This document shows, piece by piece, positions 25,877 through 38,600 of a stretch of 64,000 nt of DNA. Under the pieces are notes generated by a model. It searched no databases. It was not told where the DNA came from and was given only the letters and a program-made list of their open reading frames with translations. The stretch is from contig RCAB01000332.1 of the NCBI GenBank assembly GCA_003640385.1, positions 1 to 64,000 of the forward strand, in the 5' to 3' direction. The first letter of the stretch is position 1, and each line of letters opens with the position of its first letter. This DNA is from Setaria digitata (taxonomy: Eukaryota > Nematoda > Chromadorea > Rhabditida > Setariidae). Both the position numbers and the translations under genes were made by a program.

Positions 25877-26043
25877 AGTGAAAAAAGAGAAAAGTTTATG
25901 AGAAATACTATGAAGAAAGTAAAGCAAAATTCAGGCACATTTTGAAACAGGAATTCAGTCACTTCCATAAATAAATTAATTTAAAAGAAATGAAATAATT
26001 TTGGACCAACAAAAGTGTCTCAGATTTCAATAAAATGGAAAAT

Positions 26044-26064
26044 AGAGAGAGAGAGAGAGAGAGA
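26044..26064. repeat. GA microsatellite
   Basis: Alternating GA followed by an A-run, 170 bases beyond the compound microsatellite. Confidence 0.9.
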
Positions 26065-29000
26065 AAAAAAAACAGAGAAATAAATAAGCGAGAGCTAAAG
26101 TGGTATGCTAACGTTTGATGGGTCTTATTTAGCTAAAACTCATTTATCACTTCTATGCTATATTTTTCATCTGCTTGCTTTGCTTTGCTTTGTTTTGTCG
26201 AACAGCTAGAAAAGAAGAAAATAACAATAAAATAATGTACAGTGGAAAATTTATCAGAATTAATTTAAATTTCCAAAAATTTGAAATAAAATCTTGTAAA
26301 ATTTGACGAGAAAATGAGATAGAAAGGAGCCAGAGCGGCGAGAAATTGATTGAGGAAGGAAATTATTTGTTTATAAATTTAATTTCTTTTTTTTTATAAA
26401 TTAGAAAACAGTCGATTTTTATTGAAAAATTTTAAAAAATACAGAAAATGCATACTTATTTATTGCTAATTATAAAAAGTAAATCATGAGTTATAGTTGA
26501 CTGATTTGAAATGATAATGGGAAAAATGACTGATAATGTAAATGATAGAAGAAAAGATGCCTTATTTGACAAAAGGAATAATTGGAGAAAAATTAGAATC
26601 CATTCAAGGTAGCACTAGCAATTAATTGCTCAATTCTAGCAATTCCTTCTAAAATACTCATCCGTTAAGCAATGTTAAACAATGAAACTATTATTTTAGT
26701 TTCTAGAGAAAAAATCAAAATGTGCATCTAGGAGGGAAAAGTCCCATATGAGAATGCATGTCCTGGCAATTTTTAGACTACTTGTCTCAATAAATTCACT
26801 TTTCGGCTTCTTTTTACCAACATTACATCATATGAAATCGATAGTTTGAAGTGCAGGAAAAAGAAAAAGAAGGAAAAATTTCGATTTGTAGTGTGAGAAT
26901 TGAAACAAGAAATTAAAATTTCACTGTTATAAAATTGGTAGCATTAAAATTTCGAGGCAAACAATTAATAATTGTTCATTTAAGAATTGGTAATTTGAGA
27001 AAATAATTCAGGCTATTTAGTAAATTTTTTTCCTGCTTCTTAAATTAAATTTCTAACGAAATAGTGTGAGAGTAGAAGAACGATATAAGTGAGTTGAGGG
27101 AGAAAAAGCGTTTATTGCAAAGAAATTGCTCGATAAAAATGAGTGGGAAAATTTTAAGTAACCAATTACAGGTGAAAGAATTTGCGAAAGTTTAAATTAG
27201 TAGCTGATTTGAAGTGAAGCACAAATTCTGAATTTCCAAAAAAGCAAATTTAAATCATCAGAAAAGTAAATTCTGAATTAACGTATCATATCAGATTGCA
27301 ATAAGTTAACTATACAGCTGGTATTTATGTCTCTTACTGATTTTAACATTTAATTTAAATTTTTAAACTTTATTGGCACTTACTAGGTGTTAATTAAAAG
27401 TTTGGCAATGGAATTAAAAAAAAAAAAGTACAGCAAAAAAAGATAGCAAAATTTTGATAAAATTATTTTTGACAATAAAGTCAATGAGGCTCTGTTTAAA
27501 TCACATACAATAATAACAGTTAATTAACATATCTATATGCATACAATTAATTGCCTATGTAAATGTTAATTAGCATATATGATTGTGTATGTATGTGTCC
27601 ATATAATTTGATAATAATTAATCATAAGTGTGATCATTGAAATATAAGAGGATGAAGTAAATAAATGAAAGTATACGTGGAAGCGAACTGATTAATCTTT
27701 GAATCGTTGATAACATAATCTTTTTTTTATTCTTTAAGAAAAATAACTTTTACAATGAAAAAATTTGCGATCTTTAATGTGCTACGTCATTTGTGAAATG
27801 AGTTAGTAAATATTTTATCATCAATTAAATTTAGATTTGAATATTCGATTTATTAATAAGTTTCCCTTTCGCTGAAAGAAAAAAGAAAAACAAAGGCAAA
27901 ATTCTTATGAAATTTAATTACATTCTTCTAATAGCTTCAATTTTCTAATAATGGACAGAATATGCTTGACTTTTAATTATTTTTAAAAATTTTTATTAAT
28001 ATACTAACATAGTTAATCCTCATGTATCAAAGAGAGGCTCCAGTATATTCGATCAATTAAATACTTTTATTAATATGCCATCCAATTAAGATTTTATTCA
28101 ATGGCAGTAGTTACTTACAAATAGTTTTTAAATTTTGAATAAAGTCTTTGAAACTGTAATACCTTACTGATAACACTGATATGATGTGATTGTTGAAGCG
28201 ATTGTTGAAATGTCAGTGTAAGATAATTTCGACTGTTCAAACAGTTCAAAAAAACGAAAAATAGAAAAAAAGACGAATCTCTGTGTGCTTCGACAAATGA
28301 ATCCAATTGAAAAATAATTTAAGTAGACAATATATTAGCACAAATAATTAATTAGAAAAACACACTGAGCTTCCCTTTTTTTTCTATTGAAGTATTAATA
28401 AATAAGTTTGTATAGCATTATTTGAACTGAATAAAATTATTGCTTTCTATTTTCATAAAATCCATCAGCTGATTAGTTATTTATTAGCATGTATTTTGTG
28501 ATTTGGACTAAGCCTTTATCAGATCGATCTTTGCCTATTTAGATTGTTAGTGGCCAATTATACTCTACCATACAAATAGAAATACAGCTGTTTCAGCTAT
28601 TTCAACTAATCAATTTGAAATGAATAAAAATTTTTAAAAAATACCTGTCTGTTTTTTCAGAAAAGCAAAACTAACTGTTGAATTTTTTTTTTTAAAGACA
28701 GCGATTTGAATAATTTGAAGTGACAGTTAGCAGTGACTTTGCAAATGAAAAAAGTAGACTTTTCTTTTTTCGATAATTATCAACCATTTATGAATTCATT
28801 TATAAATATCTTTAATTAGATATAATTTCTTACTAATTTAATTTCAGTAATGTAAGCCACTCTGATGGTAATTTATGCTTTTAGTCTAACCTTTAGCAAA
28901 TTGATTACGAGTAACATGAAGGATAATTTCATTGAAACAAAGAGAAGCTGTAAGCAAGCAGCTTTAAAGACAACTTTACTAAGTCCGAAACCATTTCTAA

Positions 29001-29419
29001 GTCCTCAAAGTTATCTAAAAAAGTCCCATGTTCAAGGGAAGATGTCTGCTGATGAGCTTCAGAATCATTCGGCTTAGTTTAGAAAGTTTTTCGAAATCGA
29101 TAGGATCAAATGAAATTGAAACTGTTCTGAGAAAAGTATGCACCTACGTCATTTAAGAGATTCTTTCAACATTTATGAGACTTGACAATAGAACTAATGA
29201 AGGCTTTTCATAGGAAAATGAATTGTTAAGTATTTTTTCGACTGCTTAATAGCCACTTAGATATTATACTTTGAGGGTTAATAAGTGCCGAAGAAAAGTT
29301 TTATTGACGTCACAACTTTTCAGTTTACCATCAACAGATTAATAAATTATCATTATTGATAACATTTGCAAGTTTCCACGCTATTAATATGATTTAAGAT
29401 CAAGTAGATTGTAGTAGGT

Positions 29420-29755
29420 ACAGGATTCAGTGAAGATGAGTACTTCAATGACTTGGAATTTATGACTCAGTAAGTGACTGTTTAGAGTTCAATGAGAGTG
29501 ATTCAAAACTTGAGTGAAAATTTAAGATTCCGATTCAATAGAAAAGATTAAAGTTAGTAAGACTTAGCATTCAACGAATGAATACTTAAAATTCTATTTA
29601 AGTGAGGATTCCAAATTCAGTGAGTGGACATTTGTGATTGATTGAAAATGCTGATTCAAGATTTAATGAGCAAGGATTTGGCATTTAATAATACAGAATT
29701 TAGGATTCAATGAGTGAAAGAGTGCTTCATTTAGTGAATAAATTTGATGAAGATG
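29420..29755. repeat. diverged tandem repeat, GATTCAATGAGTGA-like unit
   Basis: The motif GATTCAATGAGTGA and degenerate forms of it (GATTCAGTGAAGATGAG, CCAAATTCAGTGAGTGG, GATTTAATGAGCA) recur roughly every 25-45 bases across about 330 bases. The repeats are all in the same orientation. No frame stays open through the array, so a decayed minisatellite is likelier than a coding repeat. Confidence 0.55.
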
Positions 29756-29866
29756 ATAGAATCACTGCATCTGAAAGTGATCGTATCAGTGATAAGTAAC
29801 AAAGTGCAAACAACGATAGCTTTACAACAATATCGTTGGTAATGTATCTGATGAGCTTTTTCGTAA

Positions 29867-30397
29867 TTTATCATTTGCTTAATTCAGAAATTACTTCCGA
29901 GAATGAAGCATCATATATCGTCATCAATGGCTAGGCTCCATTTTGCCTTTCTTCATTGCCAATACATAATATATTATTATCCTAACCATCGAGGGATCAA
30001 TATGCCTTGGCTGAATCATTTATAAAGCACCCTGATATTGGCTACTTAGCTTTTTTTTTGGCCCATTGTCAATTATTGGACGAATTAAATGATCTATGAT
30101 ATTTATTACAAATGTACATTATTAACAATGAAATAAATCATTATGCACCAAAATTTTCCAATTTTCTTTTTTTCTTTTCTTTGCTGCATTTTAAAATTGA
30201 TAACATCACATTATTATTGGCCTTAACATTTTACTACTTCAATTTTCTTGATATTTTTATCAGTTATGGGAAATTTAAAATATCATGATAGCGATGTTTA
30301 TCATTTGCTTAATTTAAAAATTTCTCCCAAGAATGGACACATACTTTGTCATCAATGACTAGCTCCTTTTTCTCTTTCCTCATTGCTAATATACAAA
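29867..30397. repeat. diverged ~100-base direct repeat pair
   Basis: 29867-29968 and 30297-30397 share TTTATCATTTGCTTAATT at their starts, then GAATG and ATCAATG..CTAG, then a CTTTC..CATTGC..AATA ending. Identity is clear but imperfect. The 330 bases between are unique. This is an old local duplication or two copies of a dispersed element. Confidence 0.65.
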
Positions 30398-31568
30398 GTT
30401 CTGAATGATGTCAACATGTGGTACAAATTATTTTCAACTGTCCAATAACAAAGCTAATTCTTCTTTTTTTTTTACAACTCTTTTGCTATTTCAATGCAGA
30501 AAACCGTTTCCCGAAGTTATCGTAGCTGATAGCAGCAGAAAAGAGAAAAAGTTAAGGATGGTAAATTTAATTAGAGGATGGATTGATAATTAATCAGTTA
30601 TGCAGAGCTCTCCTACTGGCAACGGATTTGTTCGGTCTAGAAATGTTTTTTCAGGAATACTGTAAAGACATGCAAGATTTTGCTAGTTAATGTGATTGAG
30701 GAACTCTTGTACAAATTGCCAACTTTGGAAAAATTAAAAAGAAATATTTAATACATTATCAGCTGGTAAATATTTCAAAGAAGACAGAAAGATAATCAAT
30801 TAGAAATCATGAAAATTTATGATGTATAAATGATTTTTTCTAGGTAAATCAGTAGTTAACCTACTAATATTGCTAATAATATTAAGCAGCGAATCAAGAG
30901 TTATATATTGTGATAAATATTTCCCTAATTAGCACATTAGATGATCGACCGACCAACTACAATTTTTTTTTCTTAAATTTTAACTTAATTTTAATTTCAC
31001 TAATTCTTTTCTATTGTCAATTATTTTGCTTATAAAGACAAAGATGTAAACCTTGATTTTCGTTCCCTTACAATTCTAGTCATTATAATGAGCGAAATTA
31101 AATTAAAATTTAATCAAAAATCATCAAAATTTGGCATGTCATGGACTACTAATGCATCATCATTTGTTGTCATTAACTTGAAAATGCTATATTTGACTGC
31201 ATAAACTTTAATTAAAGCATTTAAGTGAAGAAATTTCTGAATTAATTTAGGAAAATTTGAAAGAAATTTCCATGAAACTTCAAGCATTCGTTGCTCGATG
31301 AATGACTTCCCTTTTTCTAACCATTATTTTTAATTATAAATTTTTTACTTCAAATTCTGTGTGCTGCTAATTTATGCAAAATGATTTCGAAGCCTGAGCT
31401 TGTTTACACTCTTTCATTCAGCATTTTTAGGAAGTTTGAAATGGAAATTTTCGACATTTCTATTAACTTTAAAGCTAATTAAGCACTAATTTTTATATAG
31501 AACGATTTATCCAAGAGAATTTGAAACAATGAGAAAGAAAACTTCAAATTTTTTGTTTAATTTTTAAG
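30398..31568. other. intergenic, 3' flank of the ML-domain gene
   Basis: AT-rich spacer with no supported gene, downstream of the ML-domain gene on the minus strand. Confidence 0.45.
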
Positions 31569-33119
31569 TCAGATAAGCTTGAATTGAACAGTTTCACAAG
31601 AAATTTCATCAGATGTCTTGTGGTCACGCATTCTGACGACAAATTGATGAGCTATCTGAAAAATTAAAATTTCATCTTCTATAATCATCAGCTATATTCA
31701 TTCATCTTTTTCTATAAATTTTTAAGAAATTTAAAATTAATTCGAAATTTTGTTTTGTCTTATTAGAAGTTAATATAAAAGCAAATAGAAAAATAAACTC
31801 CGCTGTTTTGCTAATAACAAGTTAATTAATGCCCAAAAATAGACAAAGGGCATGTGTTTTACCTTTTATCGAATGAATCAAAAATGAAAAAAAAAAAATT
31901 ATTAAAGAACTTTTTTTTTAAATGTGAATTTTTTTTAAGGTTCAAAAGAAGAAGAAAAACATACAGTTTTGTCAATGAAGTAAAGGAGTGGTTTATATTT
32001 GTAAAGTTCCAGCGGTAGTGTTAAATTCAAATCTCCATGTTTCAGTGGACAATTATGAGCCATTTTACAGCCATCAATATTGGATCTAAATTTTCAATTA
32101 ATTAATGTGCTTAAAAATATTTGAATATAATTATGAAGATCTATTTATAGCAGCAACAATAATAATTTCAACTTTTTTTTTTTTTTGAAATTTTACAAAA
32201 AATAATTTTGAAGCTTCGTTGGGATAATATTTTTCCACATCCATTGGCCATTATTTTTCACATATGAATGAACAGTCACGTTTACTCTATTTTCCTCAAT
32301 CTGAAATGTAATCTTTTCAATAACTATTGCAATTTTCATAAGTTTCGATCGTTTATTGAAATTTGATCGATAGGAAAGTTTAATTAGAAAGTTTAGAAAT
32401 CATATTACCAGAAGTAAAATGTATTTAATTTTTAAAATTGATTTAAAATAGTTACACACGTCATTGCCATTGTTGAAAGAGCTCATTTTAATAAATGCCA
32501 ACTGATTCACTTTAATTGGATACATTGGTAAACCTTGTCGATCGAAGAATTCGATGGATGAGACGCTGATTGGAACTTCTGAAATTGTTACTTAATTATA
32601 AAATTTTTTAAGTGAAGAAGTAATTTTCTAAAGTCTCTAAGAAATTAAAGGAAATAAAGTTAAAAAAATCTTTCCATTTATGACATTTCCTTCCTTTTGT
32701 TTCATTTTATTATTTCACAATTAAAGTCTATTTCAAGTTAATGGCAATTTAATTTGTGCATTTTTATACAAATGCTTTGTATATTTTATGCACTTTACAC
32801 CTTATATTTTCATATAAAACATAAATTCATTTTATTCATTTAACATCTGTTTACTACGATCAATAAATAAATAAAGTTAATATTAATTTTTGAAGGACAA
32901 TAAAAGATGCGAACCGAAGGATCCATGCGGGCTGCTTAAATATTATTCCATTTCATATGTTTATTTCTAATATATTCCTAATAATATTTCATTTTTCTTA
33001 TGTATAAGCATACCGGGGTTGCAGGAGAAAAAGTTTATCTTTATATCGGTACCATTCGGAAATTCGGTAGCTTCAGCAAACCGCATGATTGAAATAATTA
33101 TTACTAAGTTTGCAAGCAT
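31569..33119 (-). CDS. secreted ML-domain lipid-binding protein
   Basis: Five minus-strand exons: 33014-33119, 32460-32578, 32197-32300, 31965-32085, 31569-31655. All phases agree, giving 178 residues. A signal peptide (MLANLVIIISIMRFAEA) precedes a single ML (MD-2-related lipid recognition) fold. FFSCNP is followed by SIEFFDRQGLPMYPIKV, then WMWKNIIPTKL, then NIDGCKMAHNCPLKHGDL and LPLELYK, ending EISCETVQFKLI. This matches the nematode ML subgroup, which carries DGC..A.NCPL..G.L.L.LP. The four cysteines (33, 116, 122, 170) would form two disulfides. ML proteins bind single lipids such as sterols or glycolipids; the ligand here is unknown. N-glycosylation sequons are present. A TTTAG lies 14 bases before the ATG and may be a trans-splice acceptor. 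Confidence 0.87.
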
Positions 33120-35632
33120 GATGGTGGATCAATCTAAATAACTGTTTATTGAAATACAAATTTCAATTCCAATTAGTCAAATATTAATAATAGGCTAAAA
33201 TAGTGCCGCCTGAACTAATCCATTCATAAGCATCGCTATCTGAATGCTTTCCTTATCATATCACAAGAAAATTTGGTTGATGTAAGATTAAAAGCGGCTG
33301 ATGAAAATTTGAACATACAATGGAATAACACTTCCTCTTTTAAAGAAAGAGGAACAGCGGACTTTTATTCATTTGTATTTATCTTTTATAGTAGACAGAA
33401 AAGTAGGGGTCAAATTTCGCTAGTTTTAAAATCAGCCTTTAGTAAACAAAACAAGAAATGAATAAAATGATAAGCTTGTTTAATCTTAACTATGCTGTAC
33501 AAAATTAATAGATAAGAATGGAAATTTAACTAGTTAGAAATAATAACTGTAAATGGAAGAAATAACAAATAAATTATTCGCATTACAAATAAATAATTTA
33601 TGTGGGAATAATTTTAAAAATTATTCTTAAATAATCAAACTTTTCAAATCATTTTGAACGAACTCCACTAAACAAACAATTGTTTGTTAATTCTTTCCTG
33701 TTTTCTTTTAAGTTTTTTTTTTTTGTTTGTTTAATTGTTTAATACAACACGTTTAATTGAAAATTTCAACAATAAATAACAATTATAGGAAATGTAAAAT
33801 AATTAAAAGCGATGAAATCGTTAGCAGAAATTTCGAAATTTCGATAACATTTGTTGAAAATGCATGCACAATAATTTTATCAGAAGTTAATTCACTTTTA
33901 TAGTAATATTTTGTTGGAAAGAAGTGAACAATATTATTTCGATAATGTTTGCTGTCATTATTACTGTTCACTAGTAATAATAAGTGCTAAAGATAAGCAT
34001 GAAAATGTGTGTATAATTAATTTTATCAGAAACTAACAAACTTTTAATAGCAGTATTAGAAACCAACGATATTATGTTAATTATGACAATATCATTCAGT
34101 TGCAATTTTTGTATCACTCAAAGACTTTTGTTTTCGTAATGAAATCAAAATTAGAATTAAATAAAATTTCAGGATAAATTAAAATTTCCAATCCTTTTTT
34201 TTTCTTCACCTCTAATTTCGTAATAATTTACCATACAATAGTAATCATTCATGTATTTGCTATACAGATTATGTCTTTTTTTTCACTTCAACTATTTGTA
34301 TAGATAAGAAAAGAAATGGCTTTTCTTCTTTGCAGCACAAAAATCAAATTAGCAATTTCCGAGGAATCTGAGAGCATGGAACAATAAAATTATTTCTCCG
34401 CAAATGAAAAAGACGAAAAGTGATATAGAAATAATATTAATTTGCAGTGTGAAGTGTGCAGGTGCAAAAATCAGTTAAATCTACCTGTAGCTTATTTCGT
34501 TACCACTTTTACAACCAACTGGTTACCACAAATCCGGAATCTTCGAGTGGACAATTAAGTGTTTTATCTAGTTATTCATTTATTTTTTTCTAATATTAAC
34601 TACTGATAATTTGGTGGCATCTATGCAGTGCAACAGAGCGAAAAAAAAAACATCAGCTTGAATGAAATGAGTTGAAACTATTTTTAAAAGTTATAAACTT
34701 TCAAAAATTTTACAGCTCCAAACAGAGAATCTGATTCTTTTCCAATTTTTAGTTGAAATATGATTTCCAAGCATGCAACAGATGCACAATTGCAGACATC
34801 ACCTGATTTAGCACATATCTGCCCCTATGACATTATAAGAACCAAATCTTCGAACGTCACAAATCGTTATTCGAAAATCCTTCCCGAACTTTTGGAATGA
34901 TTATCGATTAACATTTCTTTTTTATGTATAAAAGTTTGCAGGAAACTGTTATATTGTCAGATGTTTTTTTTTATTTTTGAGTACCGAAATAAATACAGCA
35001 AAGTTTCTCGACCAGTCTTAGCCTACCCAAGACCTGAGTAGTTGATGACAATGACAAAGATGTAAGCTGACATTCTCTATCACACCAACAATAACAGGCA
35101 ATAATAGAAATATATACCCGCAATACAATGAGATATATTTAACGGTTTTTGAAATTTAATAGTTTCATTGAAGTGATTAGAAAAGTTAACAAAATATGCA
35201 AGTCACTAATCCCATGACTTCAGAGGATTTGTCTTGCTTTGATTTGGCCTACCGATAGCAAGAATGCGACCGGAATCCATCTTGTTTTATAAGACTCTTA
35301 CAATTCAAATCCATTTCATAAGATTATTAAAAAAGAAATGGCTTAATGGAACAACACAAAACTGGAAACTTGATGACATGGCTGAAATATAAATTTAAAA
35401 AAAAAACAGAGTACACAAATGTTTCGAATAATCGCTTCGAAAGAAGATCGAGCTACTTTCGAACGAATGACCAGATTTTTTGGGAAGCGAAACTCAGCTG
35501 TTAAGCTTGAGAGTATCCTGACCCTACAATTAGAAAGATTTATGAATGTGGATAAAAAAAATCTCTCTCCCATCCCCTATAAAAATATGCTGACAAGAAT
35601 AGATAACAAAATCAATTTAAATCAAGTTGTGG
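33120..35632. other. intergenic between ML gene and EMC1
   Basis: 2.5 kb of AT-rich spacer holding the ML gene upstream region and the EMC1 3' flank. Short frames at 33273-33461 and 35419-35721 have no splice or motif support. Nothing else is recognised. Confidence 0.5.
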
Positions 35633-38600
35633 TCATTGCCATGCCTGCCTCAAACTATTATTTTTTCCCAGTTTTTTACAAATCAAGCTTCCAATTACCA
35701 AGCCCACTAGAACAACACTAATAAGCAAATGATCAAAATCATCTTTTAGTATATCAAATGCTCCAGATGGAGTAAGCTGAGTGAAGAAAAGATCTGTGCC
35801 ATAAGCTAGCATCAAACTTGTCGACTCCAATCCAGAAGGTCTGAAATTTATAGGAATTCAACATTATTAATGAAGAAGTTAAATAAACGTGTAGTAGAAC
35901 GTTCCAGAAAAAGGAGAAAACCAGCTGATCTTTGTTGCTCAGGTCAAGCTTTTTTTACCGGAATCTGCCAGATGAGTGGTTATCACGACGAAAGGAAATC
36001 CTAATATTCATTTCTAAACCCATCTTGTAAAACTAAACACTTCCATATTTGTTCTGCAAGACAATCTGTCCATTTATTCAGCAACCGAAAATAATGAGGA
36101 CTTGATTAAAAGGAAGAACATGCAAGCTTTATATGTTCGAATCCATATCATCGCTTGAAGAGTTGATGAATAGCCCTGTTTCATGCCGTTGTTTCATTAA
36201 CAAAAGAGAAAGAACACAGTGAATAATTCGGCAGTTCTGTTAACCCTGTGAAGCAACTTACGAAGTTTTGAAGCCTCGAATGTTGTGTATGCTCCGATTA
36301 TAACTGATAAAATCCTCAGAAGCAATGGGCAGCTCGGGCCGATATGGAAGAAGCATTTCTTCAGCTAGTTCTTGAGTCATTTCCAATGGACGACGCGCAT
36401 CCAACAGCCGTTTAGAAATGACGTATATACTACCAAATGGCATTGCTACCAGCAGAGATCGTGTTGATAATCCTAGTTCTGAAATACATATAACAATCTT
36501 ATAAATAGTTTCACCCTAGTTTTTTTAAAATCTACTTTGAAAAAAATAACAACATAAACTGACAACAAAGAAAAAAAGAAAAAGAGAAAAAGCTATCGGA
36601 AACGAGGGAACAATTCAGTCAGTCAATGCCAATTCATCACCTCCACCTTTTCCCAAGGAACACCACATTAATATTTGTGATATCATGCAGTTATTCAGGA
36701 TATTCATGATATACTGTTCTTCATAAAGATATTTTTTTCTTAATTTTATTTCTAAGCTTCTTTGAGGTTTTATTGAAGAAAAAGCTCTAACCAGTTTCAG
36801 TAACGCCTAGTGCAGCCACTCCTTGAGGAAATATATATGCTTGAGAAATGGCTGTAACTTTTGCTACTAGTGTATGCATAAGCGAATTATGATGAAGAGA
36901 ATCAGTTTGTTCAAGACCTTCGTATAATTCCACCACAGCTACTTCCATGCGACGACCTTTTTCATTCCAATATGAATAGGCTAACCAATTTTCACAATGA
37001 ACCAAATGAACAGGGGCAGTTATCTACAAACTTTTATCGTTTTATTTTTACGCTTCTAATTCTTTATTGTGAAGATTTCTCTGTTGAATGTCTACTGATC
37101 ACTGAGAGGCCAAAAATTTCCTAATCCTCAATGCAAAATGTAAATAATCAATATGAAATGAAGCACCACAGAATGATCAATCTTTTTAAACCAAACTAGG
37201 ATCATTATTTAAAAATTAGTATCACGACTCACTATTTCCTAGAATTTAAATGCTTACTTTATTTTGCTTCCCACTGTAAACTACATAACCTGAAACTCCA
37301 TCAATAAGATAAATTTGTAAAACCGAATGTGTGGAATCAAGTACTGCAACTGCAACTAAGTTTGGATTTGCGTATTTATATAGCACTGAACGGTTACCCA
37401 AAACTCGTCCAGCACTGTGAACTTTTTCTGAAAATAGACAGATTAAAGGAAAACATGAAATATTAGTAACAAGATTTCAGGACAGATACAGAAAATTAAT
37501 TTTGAAAATAACGCACGGTAGAATGGTTTAGGCACCACGGCAATAATCTTTTGCTCATTTGTTAAAGATAGTTTCGCTTTCCAAGTTGAAGAGAGCTGCT
37601 TATGGGAAACATTTAAGACGAAACCTTCTAAATTACCAGCAGCATCAAAATTAAAGAAATACAGGGGTACTTGTTGTTCTACCGCATCCATTTTTTCTGG
37701 ATATGATATAACCTGAAGCAGTTCAATATCGAATCAAGAATAATTTTCAATATCAAGAGTAAAATAAACAATTAAAGCATTTGAAATTTAATCCATTTCC
37801 ACGTTTTGTACAAATTAAACTTACTGTGTTGTGTTCATCAAGCAAAATAAGGTGGTATATATGTGTATAAGCATTCGCATACGGAAGAATTTCAACACGT
37901 TTGACGAAAATATGCAAATTTTTTCGTTCAATCAAAGATCCAGTTATGGGATTAAAAGATATCAAAACTCCATGTCTTGATCTCTAAAATACGATAATGT
38001 TGCACAATTAGAAGTAAATATGACTTCTTTTTAATTCGAAGAATACTCTCGTGCTCTATCATGCCATTTAACTGAATAGCTGAACGAGAATTCAATCACT
38101 GATAAATTCGAACCTTATCACTAGCTACGACTGTAGCTTGTGGAGAAAAATGGTAATGTGCAGTGGTGCGCTGTATGAAGAGTGGGATTTTTTCTTTCCC
38201 CAGTGAACCACGTAATGGCTTAATATTTTTCCCTAAATAAATATGCCACAATATTGTCCCGTCGCTGCTATCAATACCTGGAAAAAGGATATTAACGATG
38301 GACTAGTAAAAGTATGAAAGGTACATATCATTGCAGGGCAGAGAGAAGTTTTTAAAAGAGACAATCGTATTTCTACTAAAAATATGGTATTTGTAATAGT
38401 ACTCTTTCAAAACAACAATGACTAAGCAGAACTCACCGTAAACGATTGATTTTAAAGTTGAAGCAACAATAATCTTTCGCAGATTAAAATAGTCCCGCTC
38501 ACAAGGTTTATTTGTCTTATGTATGCCTTTGCTAGCAAATCTGAGAGAAGCCACCCAATCAGCAAATGATTTTGAGCGCAGCCGTGGAAAATTGGAAGAT

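Larger units (their letters stand above)
24001..29400. other. gene-poor region, second part
   Basis: No supported gene. Two CACGTG E-boxes in the same TTTCACGTGTAA context lie at 24764-24769 and 24800-24805. Open frames at 24368-24670 and 28865-29077 lack splice-consistent neighbours and recognisable motifs, so I treat them as chance. Confidence 0.45.

Noticed and set aside
25777..25968. A Ser/Leu/Cys-rich frame on the minus strand resembling a Cys-rich peptide
   Set aside because: The cysteines come from the GACA microsatellite read in reverse.
28865..29077. A 70-codon open frame on the plus strand
   Set aside because: There are no flanking exons, no recognisable domain and no initiation context; it is expected by chance in a 16-kb spacer.
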